Positions 24,391-35,575 of a stretch of 64,000 nucleotides of DNA are shown in pieces. The DNA is taken from positions 55,180,647-55,244,646 of the forward strand of contig CM043942.1 of the NCBI GenBank assembly GCA_014529385.2, given 5' to 3'. How positions within the stretch are numbered: the first letter of the stretch is position 1; each line of letters begins with the position of its first letter. A model generated the notes under the pieces. The model ran no database searches, was not told the DNA's origin, and saw nothing but the letters and a program-made list of their open reading frames with translations. This stretch comes from Adiantum capillus-veneris. Its lineage: Eukaryota > Streptophyta > Polypodiopsida > Polypodiales > Pteridaceae. Position numbers and translations under genes: made by a program.

Positions 24391-25567
24391 ATTACTTCTA
24401 AATTAAACCATATCACATAAGGTGATTTGGAATAATCGATAACATCTCGTAAGTATTTCATTACCCAACATACTCAAATTTGTGTCAAACAAGTGATAAA
24501 TTAGTTTATATCTTATGATTTGCCTTGGTCACAAGTACACAAATTTGCTAATTTAGGCAGTGTACAAGCGTCAACATGGTGTCAATTCACCATTTAAGCA
24601 ACACCAAATTATTTAGTGCAAATCTACTAGTTTAGGTAATGCTAGTGCAGATTGCCAATTAGATAGTACAACCATAAATATAGATCCACCGATTTAGATA
24701 GCATTAGTGTAGATTCATCATTTTACACATACCGCCATAAATGTAGGTTCAATAGTTTAAGTAACGTAAATGTAGATCTATCAGTTTTGGCACCTCAAAA
24801 TAATGGCACCTTCCAGTAGACCATGACATTTACAGCAAGGATTATGGAACCAAGCTAAAATCGATCTTTTACTTAGTCAAATTTTAGCTACAAGATAATT
24901 TTGAAAAATTTTATAGCTTCGTCCTATTCTCCCTCCACGACATTGCAATGATACAAGACCTTCACTCCAAACTGCAATACCACTTGAAGAGTGCGCAATG
25001 TGTGTGGAGTGCAAGGGAGAAGAAGATCAGACATGAGCACAATGTGGTTGGAGCTCTCGGTGAGGATTTGGAATTACTTTATAACTCCTTATTGTTCTAT
25101 ATGATTAAAAGAAATAGATAAGGTTAGTATGGTCAATGTGATGGGTGTCCGGCTAGATGGCCTGAACCTTAACACTTGCAAATGTTAATTAAGTGCTAGA
25201 GGATATGCTAAGAACCTACATTAGCGTGAAACAATTCAATTGGAAGATTACCTCTCTAGTTTGGAGTTTGTTAATATGATGCAAAGCATATTACGATTAA
25301 GTTTAATCCCTTCATGCTTATGAACGATTTTCAACCTCTATCACCAATTATGGTGGGGTTGGTTAATGATGAGGCATTTCAACAAGTCAAGGACTTTGTC
25401 CATAATCATATGGATATATTGAATATTTCTCGTCGATAAATAGATACAAGAACTCTGCTAATGTGACATGTCAACAAGTCACTTTCACAAAAAGTTCAAA
25501 AGAAGTATTCTTGCGTGTTCTAAAAACTTTAGAAAGTCGAATGTTGATTATTTGTTTAGTTACCTCT
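24391..25567. other. Intergenic stretch with an inverted minisatellite
   Basis: No convincing gene. 24500-24795 holds diverged units that are the reverse complement of the minisatellite inside element H (for example AATCTACTAGTTTAGGTAATGC). The remainder is AT-rich. A short frame near 25140 with VRLDGLNLN recalls Copia gag starts but is too short and broken to call. Confidence 0.55.
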
Positions 25568-25630
25568 TGTGGGACGTGCGTCTAACCTCACTCCTATCTT
25601 ATTGCAGATTTAGCGAGAACCACGAATAAT
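25568..25630 (+). repeat. Start of a G-family LTR, cut by element D
   Basis: TGTGGGACGTGCG and the next 50 bases match the LTR start of element G at 58016 (shared ACTCCTATCTTATTGCAG and GCGAGAACCACGAA). The match stops where the D LTR begins, so D probably inserted into this LTR. Confidence 0.65.
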
Positions 25631-26462
25631 TGTCAATCCATGGGATGAAGCTGACTCGACTAGTGCATGGAGGCTACAAGAGGGTGTCAATCTCTTGGAA
25701 AACAACTAACAACTCGCATCTAACTCAAGCTACACTCAAATGACCGAAATCACCAAGAGCCAAACGCTCATCGGCAAACAATTCACATCCATTACAGCAT
25801 CAAATGACATCCAAACGTAATGAAACTTTTAGGACAATTCTATAAGACCTATGCACAAATGCTTATGGTCTCAAATCCCACTTTCGATGAAGTGCAAAAA
25901 ACGCGATTATTAACAATAGTGAGATTTTGACCTAGTTGTTTTCGACCCAGAATGCATCTAAATGCTTAGCAATAATGCCCCAATACCCCGCCTATACTTA
26001 GTTATTTATTTAAGAGTGTAAATTCCTAGTTATGATGAAATTAGCCGCGGTCAGCGACGCCAAAAGCTACGAAATACCGTGAAATGCTTACGCCAATGCG
26101 TAGAGCTCTCACCTACGGTTGCAACGCAACAGACGCGACTGCAATGTGACAACCGGGGAGGGAGTAGGAAGTGGGAGAGTGCAAGAAGTGAGCACCGTTA
26201 GCTCACGATGTGTATTTCTTATCCAAAATCTTATAAAAATATTACAAAAGTTGGCTTTTATACCTTAGCCAAGGTTTTTGGTGGTCAAAACTAATAATCT
26301 AGGAAGCTTGTAGCCCCGGCTCATCAATTACAAAGTTATCTGTGAAGTAGGAGTTACAATATTCTCGATTTATCAAAATAATAAATGTTTTTACAATGAT
26401 GAGAGCTCCAAAAAATGTTGTTCGAGCTAGCTTTTAATGTCCGAGTTATCTTGTTGCTAACA
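25631..26462 (-). repeat. Element D 3' LTR
   Basis: On the minus strand it starts TGTTAGCAACA directly after the polypurine tract and ends GGATTGACA at 25631 (832 bp). TATAAAAG is at 26255-26262. CGCGTTTTTTGCA near 25895-25905 (minus) parallels CGCGTTTTCCGCA in the A LTR, so D belongs with A and C. The left end is inferred from the TG/CA rule and the neighbouring G-family match. Confidence 0.75.
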
Positions 26463-26477
26463 TTCCCCCCCCTCCTC
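26463..26477 (-). promoter_or_regulatory. Element D 3' polypurine tract
   Basis: On the minus strand GAGGAGGGGGGGGAA directly precedes the LTR. It is the same type as in A and C. Confidence 0.85.
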
Positions 26478-26585
26478 GCCTGTGTTGTCCCTTGACACAA
26501 CTTTATGGGCTGAGGTAGTCTTCAGGCTTACGATACTGGCAAGGCGGTCTTTGAGTTCTTGTAAAGCTTTCTCGTATCTGAGGCA

Positions 26586-27458
26586 TCACTCTTTTTCTAG
26601 GACTTGCAAAAACTGCATGGTGATCTTATTTTTTAGTTCTATGGCAAAGTAGCCGACGAACCTGGATGTCAAGTTATTGATTACTGGTCCAAAAATTTTA
26701 GTCCGCCATGTAAAAAATCATGTATAGAAGGATTCTTCAAAGGCGAGTATATTTCTTGACGGCAGGAACATACACCTTGCGTAGAAGCCGTAGAGAACCT
26801 CCTCTGAAGGTTGTCCGCTCAAATCATAGCAATGACATCCATGGTGCTCCTGCCTGCTCCGGCTTATGAAATGCTTGAATACATGTGTGCAGCATTTTGC
26901 AAATTTTATAGAGCATGGCACAGGAGAGGTCCGGTACACTCTTGAAAAATTTTATGACGCCCGTGAGGATTTTCACCATGTACTCCTCTGTGCTGACTTC
27001 ACCCTACTCTGGAGCTGGCAGTTTGGGGTAGTTTAGCTAGGTTGGTCTTTTATTTGTTAGTGCTTCATGTGCTTGCCAAGTCCTTACTCTTGGTACAGGA
27101 CAAAAGTAGGGTCTTTTTGAAGGTTTGCAGGTGCTCTTGTGAGCAGAATCAGATACCTCGGATTCTTGTTCAACCAGCTCTTCCGCCACTTTGGGTGGTC
27201 ATTTTCTGCACCTTCTTGCTGCATCTCTTTAAACAGTCTCTCTTTCACCTGTAGCAGATCTACTTTGATCAAAGGGTATGGCAGTACTTGTTGATGCCAT
27301 TGTGCATTTATTTGGTTGGGAGTGAGTTGAGTGACATTGATAGAATGAAGAACTCTCAACTCCCAATCCATAGCTACTTTCCACTCTACATCTACCTCGT
27401 TGATCATCTATTATTTTAATGCCTCCTCTTCAACTTTACATAGATTTACTATTGGCGT
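26586..27458 (-). pseudogene. Element D coiled-coil ORF, C-terminal part
   Basis: Minus-strand frames (27407-27084, 26939-26718 and on to the stop at 26586) align with the end of the element C coiled-coil ORF. Shared stretches are VLPYPLIK against MLPYALLK, HPKWRKSWL against QPKWRRQWL, EVLYGFYARCMFLPS against PVLYAYFKRLMFLPG, FEESFYT against FEEAFYI, and TKIFGP against SKIFGP. The ORF is cut at 27458 by the insertion of B and resumes at 45235. Function unknown. Confidence 0.82.
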
Positions 27459-28615
27459 TGTCGTGCAACTCCACTCACATGCAAAGAAAGATGCCAGAAA
27501 AATGGACATTAAGTTTGTTTGAAGCTTATATGCTTAATGAACAGTGATTAAGGGCTGGTTGCAAGTCGAGTTCAAATGCGGCTGAAAGGACCAAAACATG
27601 CCTTAATGATGCTAAAAAGTGTTATTCTTGAAGTGAACACGGATGGGGTATTGTGCTCTTAAAATGCAGTGCTCGATGTGCTCTACCCGCCTATCTTTAC
27701 GGCTCGTCGATTGGAGCTACGATGAAGAAGTTATGGCAGTTTAAAGTTCAAGTCGATTGCAGATCCGTGCCAGATTGGGCAACAGCAGCAGCTGGCAGAA
27801 TAAAAATGAAATGAATGCATCGGGCTGAGGTGCTCACTTTGTGGAGGACCCATTAGCGACGTCGCTAATGGGTGCCTAGCTAAATTTAGCAAGAGGGGAC
27901 ATGCATCCATAAAAAGAACAAACCTGTGGTTTGTTGGGATTTTTTCACCTCATCATCGGAAGGGCTCCTCCTAAGCTCCATACCCTTAAGCTCTTGATAA
28001 TTCTGAAGCACCTAATCTCCTCCTCATACGCGGGGATATTCTTAAGCTTCTCCTCCGAATCTTCCAGCTTGCTTAATCCTCGTAATCTTAAACCCCTTCA
28101 TAAGCCATAATCCAAAGCTCTTAAGCTATCAAGAGCGGAGTTAACCCTCAAGCTTAGTTTTTTTTTAACCTCTCTTCATCTAATCTATCACCATAAGCTA
28201 AGCCTAACCGATTTTCTATCTCCTAAACCGAGCCTAATCTTCTAAGCTTTCATTACCCGAGTCATAAGCTCTCTTAAGCCGTCTTAAACCTTTCCTAAGC
28301 CTCATTAGCCATTCGAAATCTGCTCGAAGCTTATTAACCATTCGAATTGAGGAGCATAAGGCAAAGTAAGCAGAATTTCATCAATTTCTTGTTTAAGCAC
28401 CTGATTTAAGCCAGATTTTTCCTTGTAAGAGCATTTAATCTTCCATTAGGGATTGATTAATCATCGATTTTGTCGATTAATTGGAAATTAGACGAACTGC
28501 TTGTTTTGAATACTATTCTCAGTAATTGCATATGCTACACCTTGTTTCGCGCACCTCTCACAGCCAAGGGCCCGGTGCCTTCCCCGCTCACCTTTTGCAC
28601 ATTTATCCCCCGACA
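27459..28615 (+). repeat. Element B 5' LTR (1157 bp)
   Basis: TGTCGTGCAACTCC to TTTATCCCCCGACA. Rich in CTTAAGC-like words (CTTAAGCTTCTCC, TAAGCCATAATCC) in its last third. A 26-bp palindrome lies at 27848-27873. Confidence 0.93.
27848..27873 (+). promoter_or_regulatory. 26-bp perfect palindrome in element B 5' LTR
   Basis: Left arm ACCCATTAGCGAC followed by its exact reverse complement. The centre GACGTC contains an ACGT core of the kind bound by plant bZIP factors. The 3' LTR copy (44468-44493) differs by one base. Confidence 0.9.
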
Positions 28616-28619
28616 TTCT

Positions 28620-28635
28620 TGGTGAACCCGATGCG
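28620..28635 (+). promoter_or_regulatory. Element B putative primer-binding site
   Basis: TGGTGAACCCGATGCG starts four bases after the LTR end. The TGG start and position fit a primer site; I cannot assign the tRNA. Confidence 0.55.
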
Positions 28636-28669
28636 AAACGAGCCGGGGTGAGCAATGTGGTGAAGAAGG

Positions 28670-30178
28670 ATGTCGACACCGCAAGAGGCTGCCATGCAGC
28701 AAATGATGCAGCAGTTTGTGCTTACATGCAACAACAGCAGGCTGCCCAACAGCAGTACAATTTGCAAGAGAGGATCCGTAAAGCTCGGCACACAGTTACC
28801 GAGAAATTGCATCGATTTGAAGGTCGGGATATTAGCAAATTTTGCAATATCTATGAACAGGCAATGGAAGAGAATGGAATTGATGATTGGAACGCAGTAG
28901 AAGGGTTCCATTTGATTGCTCAGCCAGAACTTAGGAGTCAAATTAAAGAAATTCAGGTGCTTCAAGGCCCGAATTGGCAGGATTTCAAGAAGGCGCTTCA
29001 GGAGGAATACTTCCTGGAGGATTCTCAAAGAGTAACCAGGCAAAGGTTCATGAAGTGGGTGCAGAAGAAGAACAAAAATCTGTCTGCACGAGAGTTATTA
29101 TGGGAATTTGAGAAGAAATTCGAGCAATTGTCCTTGACAGAGCAACGTTCAATGAGGGATCAGAAGGTTGAGCTGTTCATCCAGGCCTTGACTTCAGAAG
29201 AGTTTAGTGCAATTGCTAGAGGATCCAAGTGGAGAATTGGGCTTAACATCCGACTAGAAGGTAGTCACCGAAGCAGTCAACATGATCATGAAACGACAAA
29301 CAAGAGTCGACAAAATGATCGTGGCTGACATCATGGATGTTGCGGAGGAGGAACCTAAAGAGAAAACAACCTCTACAATACCCAGAGTGGAGGAGCCAGT
29401 TCTTGACAAATTGATAAAAGGTATTCAAGAATTGAATTTGAATTTTAAAGCTGTTAAATTTGATGGTGTAGCTGCAAAGGGGTCTACATCAAAGCCTAGG
29501 TAGCAGCCACCATGCAAAGGCTGGGACCAATGCATGTGGTGTGACAGTGAAGACCACAAGTATGTTAAGGAATGTGATGATTTTGATGAAGCATATAAAA
29601 ATAATGTGGTGTTCTGGAAGGACAAGAAGATACACCTTAGGGCAACAGGTGAGATGCTCCACCTAAACTTTGGTAGGGGCGGCATGAAGAAGATAGTTGA
29701 TGAGATTCAGCATAATGTTTCTCTTGTGGAGGAAACTACATATGGGCTGCAAGTCTGCGGGAAGGGTGATGAAGATGGTGCAGGTACCAAGGGTCAACTA
29801 TGGCCTTATTCTTTGAAGACAACAAAAATTGGACAGGTAACTTACGGGAAGTTGCGGCAAGTAGGGAATTCAGTTCGAGAAACCACAGGGTGGACTGATC
29901 CAATGGATTCCCTCTCGGTGTATGCGTTCATTGCGAAGTCTCAAGCTAATGAGGCTATGGTGGAGGAAAAGCGGAAAAGAGATGAAGAAGCTCTTGGGAC
30001 ATCGAAGAGGACAACGAGGTTCAACAGCAAGAAAGAAGAAAGTCATGCTCCAAAGCCCGCTCCTGAAGTGGTGATGGAGGAGGCACCTAAAGACAAAAAG
30101 CAAAGAAAACCCAGGGGGCCCTCTTATAAGTTCAAGTCTGACATTGAATATAGCTACGGATTTAAAGAAAGTCTTTGA
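28670..30178 (+). pseudogene. Element B gag (several frameshifts)
   Basis: The likely start is ATG 28670 (MSTPQEAAMQQMMQQF). Reading continues in the frame open to 29328 (LHRFEGRDISKFCNIYEQAM, LEDSQRVTRQRFMKWVQKKN, ARELLWEFEKKFEQLSLTEQ), then 29282-29503, then 29534-30178, so at least three indels or stops are present. A zinc-knuckle-like CMWCDSEDHKYVKEC lies near 29535-29580. The C-terminal part is basic and Lys/Glu-rich. This is the RNA-binding structural protein of the element. Confidence 0.85.
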
Positions 30179-30479
30179 AGAGTGAATTCTGAATAGCAAG
30201 GTGGAGCTCACATTGGGGATTTCCAAACGTGAGTTTCATGAGGAGATAATAGATATCATCAAAAGGAAGCAGCAGATACCAAGTGAACAAGAGCCGGAGT
30301 TAGTGAAGAGCTAGGCGGTTTGCCACATTGAAGCAATTCTAGACGACTATGAACAGTATTTGGCGAATCTTGAAGAAGAAGAAGAAGAGTCGAGGTCTGT
30401 GGTGGTGTCAAATCCAACCTTACCTGAGGTAAGGCATTTCATTTCAATGAAGATGACGATAGTGAAAGCATACCAAGGA

Positions 30480-30984
30480 GTCACTTTTCAAGGACTCATT
30501 GGGCAAGAGCAACAACCGAAATTGTTGTAAAGCTAGGCGACATCGAAGAACCGGTCTTAGCACTCATAGATCGTGGATCAGAGATCAATTTGATGGCTAA
30601 AAGCTTGCACAAAAAGGGGAAATGGCCTATTTATGTGGACCATGGTTGGCGAATTCGAGCTGCCAATATGCTTCCAGGCAACCTCTATGGTGCATGTGCA
30701 ATGTTAAGGTAACTGTAGGGGATGTCTGTGATGAGCAAAAATTATTTATACAGGAGCATTCCTCTTATCCTTTAATTTTGGGGCAACCATACATTACGGC
30801 TGTGCGAATGGAAACCAAAGTGCTGGATGATGGCTCGGCCTATGCTAGGGTTCGGAGCCATGATGGTAAGAAAGCAGTGCAATTCTTGACTGTATGTGTT
30901 GACCATGCTAGGAATAAGGACAGTCTATGTGATCATCCAATGCCAAAGATACACAAGGAGTTTAGAGAACACAGGTTTGCATAG
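30480..30984 (+). pseudogene. Element B aspartic protease
   Basis: Shows VLALIDRGSEINLM, where the active-site Ser or Thr of D-S/T-G is Arg, and SYPLILGQPYITAV as the C-terminal motif. A frameshift lies near 30620. With DRG in place of DTG or DSG it should be inactive. Between 30179 and 30480 the frame is broken by stops but still reads like a gag-pol linker (KREFHEEIIDIIKRKQQI). Confidence 0.82.
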
Positions 30985-31166
30985 GATTTTCTCGGAGTGC
31001 CATTATAAAGCGGGACTATGGTGGTACAAGTGAGGAGAAGTTCTCGCAAAGAGAAGCTTTCTCTTTGGGGTTTTTGGGGTTAACATCTGAAGGTTCATTG
31101 TCTTTCAGAAAATTTAATGATTTGCTGAAGTGAGAAAAACAATATGTTTCAGGTATTCAAAGTGAA

Positions 31167-32570
31167 TTGCAGGGTTGTGATGTGCTTGAATCTGATGATG
31201 TGATTTCAGGAGTCTTTGAAGAGGTATCTTATGAAGATACTATGTCAGTGCTTGAAGAGATGAGGAAAAACAGGTTACAAAGTGGAACTGAAGTAGTCAA
31301 GGTCCATTCAATGGACATGTATGATGAGTTAAGTTTATATAAAGCACTTATGCATATTGAAGATGATTTAGGTGAAACTGTTGAAGCGCAGGTAGAGACC
31401 AAATACAAGACTGTTGCAAACAAAATGAGGCCAGTGGCTACACTGCTGCCAGAAGGAAGTGATGGGATGATCAAAGAGGCTTCTCGACAGCCTATACTCA
31501 GAAATCCGATTAACATAGGGCATAAGTTTACTAAGGAGACACTGCAGCAGCAGCTGAAGGTTGGAGAAGACGGTTTCCTCAATGAAGAGGAGATCCAATG
31601 TTTTCAAGGTATGCTCAAAAAACATGGTAAAGCTTTTGATTTTGAGCCAACTAAGATAGGGTGTGTGGATTCGAGTGTTGTTTCACCAATGGTTATTTTC
31701 ATTGTTCCACACATGCCATGGAGCTTGCGTCCTATTCCAGTTCCTAAAGCTCACTTGCCAAAGCTCATCAATTTGCTTAATGAAAAGATCCAAATGGGAG
31801 TTTTGGAGCCGTCATGTGCTCCGTATTCTAATCGATGGTTTACTGTTCCGAAGAAAAATGGTACATTAAGATTCATTCAGGATATGCAACCGGTTAACAA
31901 AGTAACAATCCGCAATGTGGGTAATGGCCCAATTGTGGATGAATTTGCTGAGGCCTTTGCAGGTAGATCTATTAACTCCATGGGCGATCTTTATTCAGGA
32001 TATGATCAATTCCAATTAGCTTGGGAGAGCAGGGATCTTACTACAATGCGTAATCCTCTTGGTTTGGTAAGGATGTGCTCTCTGCCACAAGGTGCTACTA
32101 ATTTAGTAGCTCATATGATGAACGGCATGAATAAGGTATTAAGGGACTTTATCGCACATGTTACCATGCCTTTGATTGATGATCTACCAATTAAGGGCTG
32201 TGAAGAAGGCTCAAAAGATGAAGCAAAAGACTAGAGGGGGTGCAAACAGTTTGTTGCTCAACATATTGTTGACTGTGATGCTATATTATTAAGACTTGAA
32301 GAAGTTAACTTAACACTTTTAGGTCAAAAATCGACTTTTGGAGCTAAGGAGGTCTTAATTGTGGGACATATGTGTAGTTCTGAAGGAAGAAGGCCAAGTC
32401 CAACAAAAGTTGAAGCAATCCAAAAGATGAAGGATACATGTTCTTCAGTTACTGAGGTTCGTCGATTCTTAGGCGCATGTGTGTTCTATCGTATTTGGCT
32501 GCCACACTTTGCCCATGTTGCAGAGGTGGTATCAATTGCTACGGAAGGTAAGAGGTTTGTTTTTGAATAA
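31167..32570 (+). CDS. Element B reverse transcriptase domain
   Basis: Open from 31167 to 32234, then again to 32570 after a stop. Motifs in order: PIPVPKAHLPKLINLLNEKI, YSNRWFTVPKKNGTLRFIQD, SMGDLYSGYDQFQLAWESRD, RMCSLPQGATN, and the catalytic LIDDLPIKG (two Asp kept). After the break come STFGAKEVLIVGHMCS and RRFLGACVFYRIWLPHFA, the connection region. It copies the element RNA into DNA. The stop near 32232 separates the thumb from the palm. Confidence 0.9.
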
Positions 32571-32639
32571 GTTCACACACAAGCTATTAAGAAATTAAAG
32601 AAGATGCTTCTTGAGGCTCCGACCTTGAGGAAAGTTGAT

Positions 32640-33086
32640 TATAAATGTGACAGGCCAGTTATTTTAACAGTTGACACTAGCCCGATAGGTATTGGATGGG
32701 CTATAGGTCAGGATGATGTTGAAGGACACAGGTATGCAGTGAGATTTGGAGCCAAGGTGCTCAATTATTGTCAATGAGGATATCCACAGGTTAAGAGGGC
32801 ACTTTGGGCGTTGCTACTGCTCTAAGGACCGATAAAGAATACTTTACTGGAGCTTCCGTTGTGGTAGAGACAAATTGCTTGCCACTGATAGGGATGATTG
32901 CAAATTGCTCTACTCCGAACATTTCCATGCTACGTTGGATAGCGTATATCAAGTCTCTTAACCCTGAATTTTGTCATATTGTAGGTAGAGATAAGCCTGT
33001 TGTAGATATGTTATCAAGAGCCAGGTTTGAAGATGAAGAAGAGATGCTGACCACGAGTGATGATGTTGACTTGAAGTTCTACACGT
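32640..33086 (+). pseudogene. Element B RNase H (interrupted by element E)
   Basis: ILTVDTSPIGIGWAIGQD has the first catalytic Asp. A TGA breaks the frame before GYPQVKRALW, and another frame carries TDKEYFTGASVVVETNCLPL, where the family usually has Asp in place of Asn. HIVGRDKPVVDMLSR is the terminal motif. The coding sequence is cut at 33086 and continues at 42579 after element E. Confidence 0.85.
33083..33086. repeat. Element E target-site duplication, left (ACGT)
   Basis: ACGT precedes the E 5' LTR and recurs after its 3' LTR (42575-42578). Removing E plus one copy rejoins the B reading frame. Confidence 0.85.
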
Positions 33087-34243
33087 TGTTGGGCGCATTT
33101 TTGACACCCCTTTTTTTTGTAAATTTTTCCATATGGACATGACGCCCGATGTCAAAAGGGCGTGTGGACTTTCTTTTTGTGGGTTTTTTAGCTTGCTTTA
33201 GCAAGCACATGTACATGCACTGCAAGTCGCTAGTCTAGTGACAGCTGTTGGGCTACTGTAAGTGCCTGTTAGTGAGTTTTTTGAAGTGAGCCTTGTATAT
33301 AACTAAAACTCATGTACAAACTTTAAAAAAGTTCATCCAAACATCAGAAATTTGCAGGTTTTAGCTCGTTGTGTCTCCTTGGTGCTCTTGGATGCAGTTT
33401 TTTGCCCCGACTAGCCTTCTCTACGTGTAGGGTGAAATCATGTTAACCTGTCATGCTTTTTCATGTCTCGGACAATGCTAACTAGCACAATTTTGACATA
33501 TGCTAACTAGTACAATAACTTGAGCTACATCTCCAAGATCTATGACATATGATATATCAATAGAAAGCACTTGAAACAAGTAATCCAAATGTACAACCTG
33601 GGAAAATTTTGATATTATTTGTAAAAAATTTACCGGACGCCCAATGTTTCGAAGATGTGCTAACTTGAAACTGCTAACTAGCACAAAAAGCGCGACAGGT
33701 TAACATGCTTTCACCCTGTAGTCGTGTTGGGATAGCTTTCTGTTCGCGTCAATTTTCCTCATGGAGGCATATGGAATCAATTTTGGTTATCTTCAGCTTT
33801 CTCTCCAGTCATTTTTCAATATTTTTTTCAAGCTTTAAAGTGCCCCAATTGGAGTTGTTCTCTTCAGGTTACGACTAGTTCTCTGCAGGGTTATGGCTAT
33901 GGCAACCTAGTGGCAAATTGTGTGTAGACAGATTCGGAGGGAATGTATCTACGAATTGTGGAATTGATGTTGAAGTTATGGATTTGTGATGTTTGATTGT
34001 GAAAGGAGAGGCTCTCGTCTTCATCTGCATTGGTCGGCGTGTGCTGTAAATCCGTGCTTTGACAGGGTTTTGCTCCTAAGTGACATTGGGTGGGCGACAG
34101 CTAGTAAATTCCCAAGGGTCTACTCCTATTGGATTGGTGGTGTTTCAAAAATATTTTGCAAAGCTTTTGGTGTCCTGTACTTCTCTTTCAACGCTCTTGG
34201 GTGACATCACTATAGAGGTGTTTCAGTTTGCTTGTTCCCAACA
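33087..34243 (+). repeat. Element E 5' LTR (contains a MITE)
   Basis: TGTTGGGCGCATTTTTGACA to TTCCCAACA. Without the MITE and its duplication it is about 866 bp, close to the 873 bp of the 3' LTR. A 4-base-loop hairpin GCTTGCTTTAGCAAGC lies near 33190. Confidence 0.93.
33430..33716. mobile_element. MITE in element E 5' LTR (287 bp)
   Basis: The 3' LTR lacks this segment, so it is an insertion. Ends form an imperfect inverted repeat of 23 bases: GGGTGAAATCATGTTAACC on the left and GGTTAACATGCTTTCACCC on the right, with one mismatch. TGTA (or TGTAG) is duplicated at 33426-33429 and 33717-33720. It encodes nothing and contains repeated GCTAACTAGCACAA. I cannot assign the superfamily. Confidence 0.9.
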
Positions 34244-34249
34244 GTGTTT

Positions 34250-34263
34250 TGGTGCCCGCCACC
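34250..34263 (+). promoter_or_regulatory. Element E putative primer-binding site
   Basis: TGGTGCCCGCCACC six bases after the LTR end. The primer tRNA is not identified. Confidence 0.55.
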
Positions 34264-34307
34264 AAGGAATCGCTTCAAGTTACCTTCAGTTTACAGGTTT
34301 TGAAGAC

Positions 34308-35520
34308 ATGGCATTTAATTTTCCGGAGTTTAATGGGAAATCAAATGAAAGTTCCAAAGCTTTCATTGAGAGAATGGATTTTGCTTGCCTTCTTGCTGAC
34401 AAAGCAAGACCTAGCGTTGGTGTTGCGAATCTTCTATTTCTGTTTGAAGGGAGATACTAGGGAATGGTTGGAAGGCTACGAAAAGGATCTAAAATCAGCC
34501 CAACCTCCTCAAGTTATGACTTATGAAATGGTAATGCATGCTTTTCTTACACACTTTCAACAGGTGGAAGACCCACAAAAGGTATGGCAGTCTATTCAAG
34601 GCTTAGTACAAGGTGAAGGCCAAACCATAGAAGACTTTGTCAAGGCATTCAATGCATTATGGACAAAGTGGTGTACATCTTTCGGGGCTAAAATTCCTCC
34701 AGCCATGTTGAAGAAGGACAGGTTTCTTGCAATTTTGAGGAGTAACCTACGCTTGAAGGTAGAGCTCAAGCAGCCAAGGACCTTTGAGGAGGTAGTTGAA
34801 ATTGCAAAGAATAAAGAGTGGAAAGCAGAGCGTCTTCATCAACTTGGAATCAATGTCGAGCCAAATCTTGAAGTGAAAGTGGTAGAGCAACCAAGGGTCC
34901 TCATCAAGGAGCCAGGTTATGTTCAACAAGCTTCTCATGATGTGAATGCCTTTCGCAAGGAGATGCAAGAGGTTGTCGGTCTTATGAAGAATCTTAGTGT
35001 GCATATGATGGGAGGTGGAAGAGGTCAAAGCTATGGATATGGACGTGGTTATGGAAGCAATGAGGGTTATACAGGTGGTAGAGGAAGAGGCATGGTTGGA
35101 AGAGGGGATATGTTTCAATGTTACAATTGTGGTGAATCGGGTCAAAAAAGCCCTCAATGTGACAAGCCAAAGAGAATGGGTGGTGACATGTTTCCTCTTT
35201 CTCCACAAATTCCTTCTCGAGCTCAAGATTATGGTATTGAGATTAAACGGGAAGCAGGACCAAGTGGATTGACAGCAGAAGAAAAGGGCAAAACAAAAGT
35301 GGTAAGCATAATCCGTTTGGAGAAGAAAGAGGATGATTTGGGAGCTATGGTCATGCCTGTAGGTAAGAGGGTTACAAGAGATCATGACATGAGTGATGCA
35401 AGTCCCAGCCATAAAAGAGGGAAACAGGTACAGGTAAAGAGAAGAAGAAGAGAAAGCCCAGGAAACATTACAATGCATCTGACTTTCCTTTGGGAGAAGG
35501 GCAACCAAATTATAGTTTAA
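34308..35520 (+). CDS. Element E gag
   Basis: The start (MAFNFPEFNGKSNESSKAF, ATG near 34308) is in one frame; from about 34420 the frame open to 35520 takes over, so one indel is present. Then DTREWLEGYEKDL, VMHAFLTHFQQVEDPQKVW, EGQTIEDFVKAFNALWTKW (the Retrotrans_gag core), a Gly/Tyr/Arg-rich stretch and the zinc knuckle CYNCGESGQKSPQC, where the usual His is Gln. A basic tail (KRRRRE) follows. Confidence 0.88.
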
Positions 35521-35575
35521 GGGCAGATTTGGTGGGTAGAAAGGCTGATGTTACCTTTGGGCAACTCATGGAGAT

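Noticed and set aside
25140..25330. Copia gag remnant (VRLDGLNLN)
   Set aside because: Only a few residues match, with stops around them; too weak to call.
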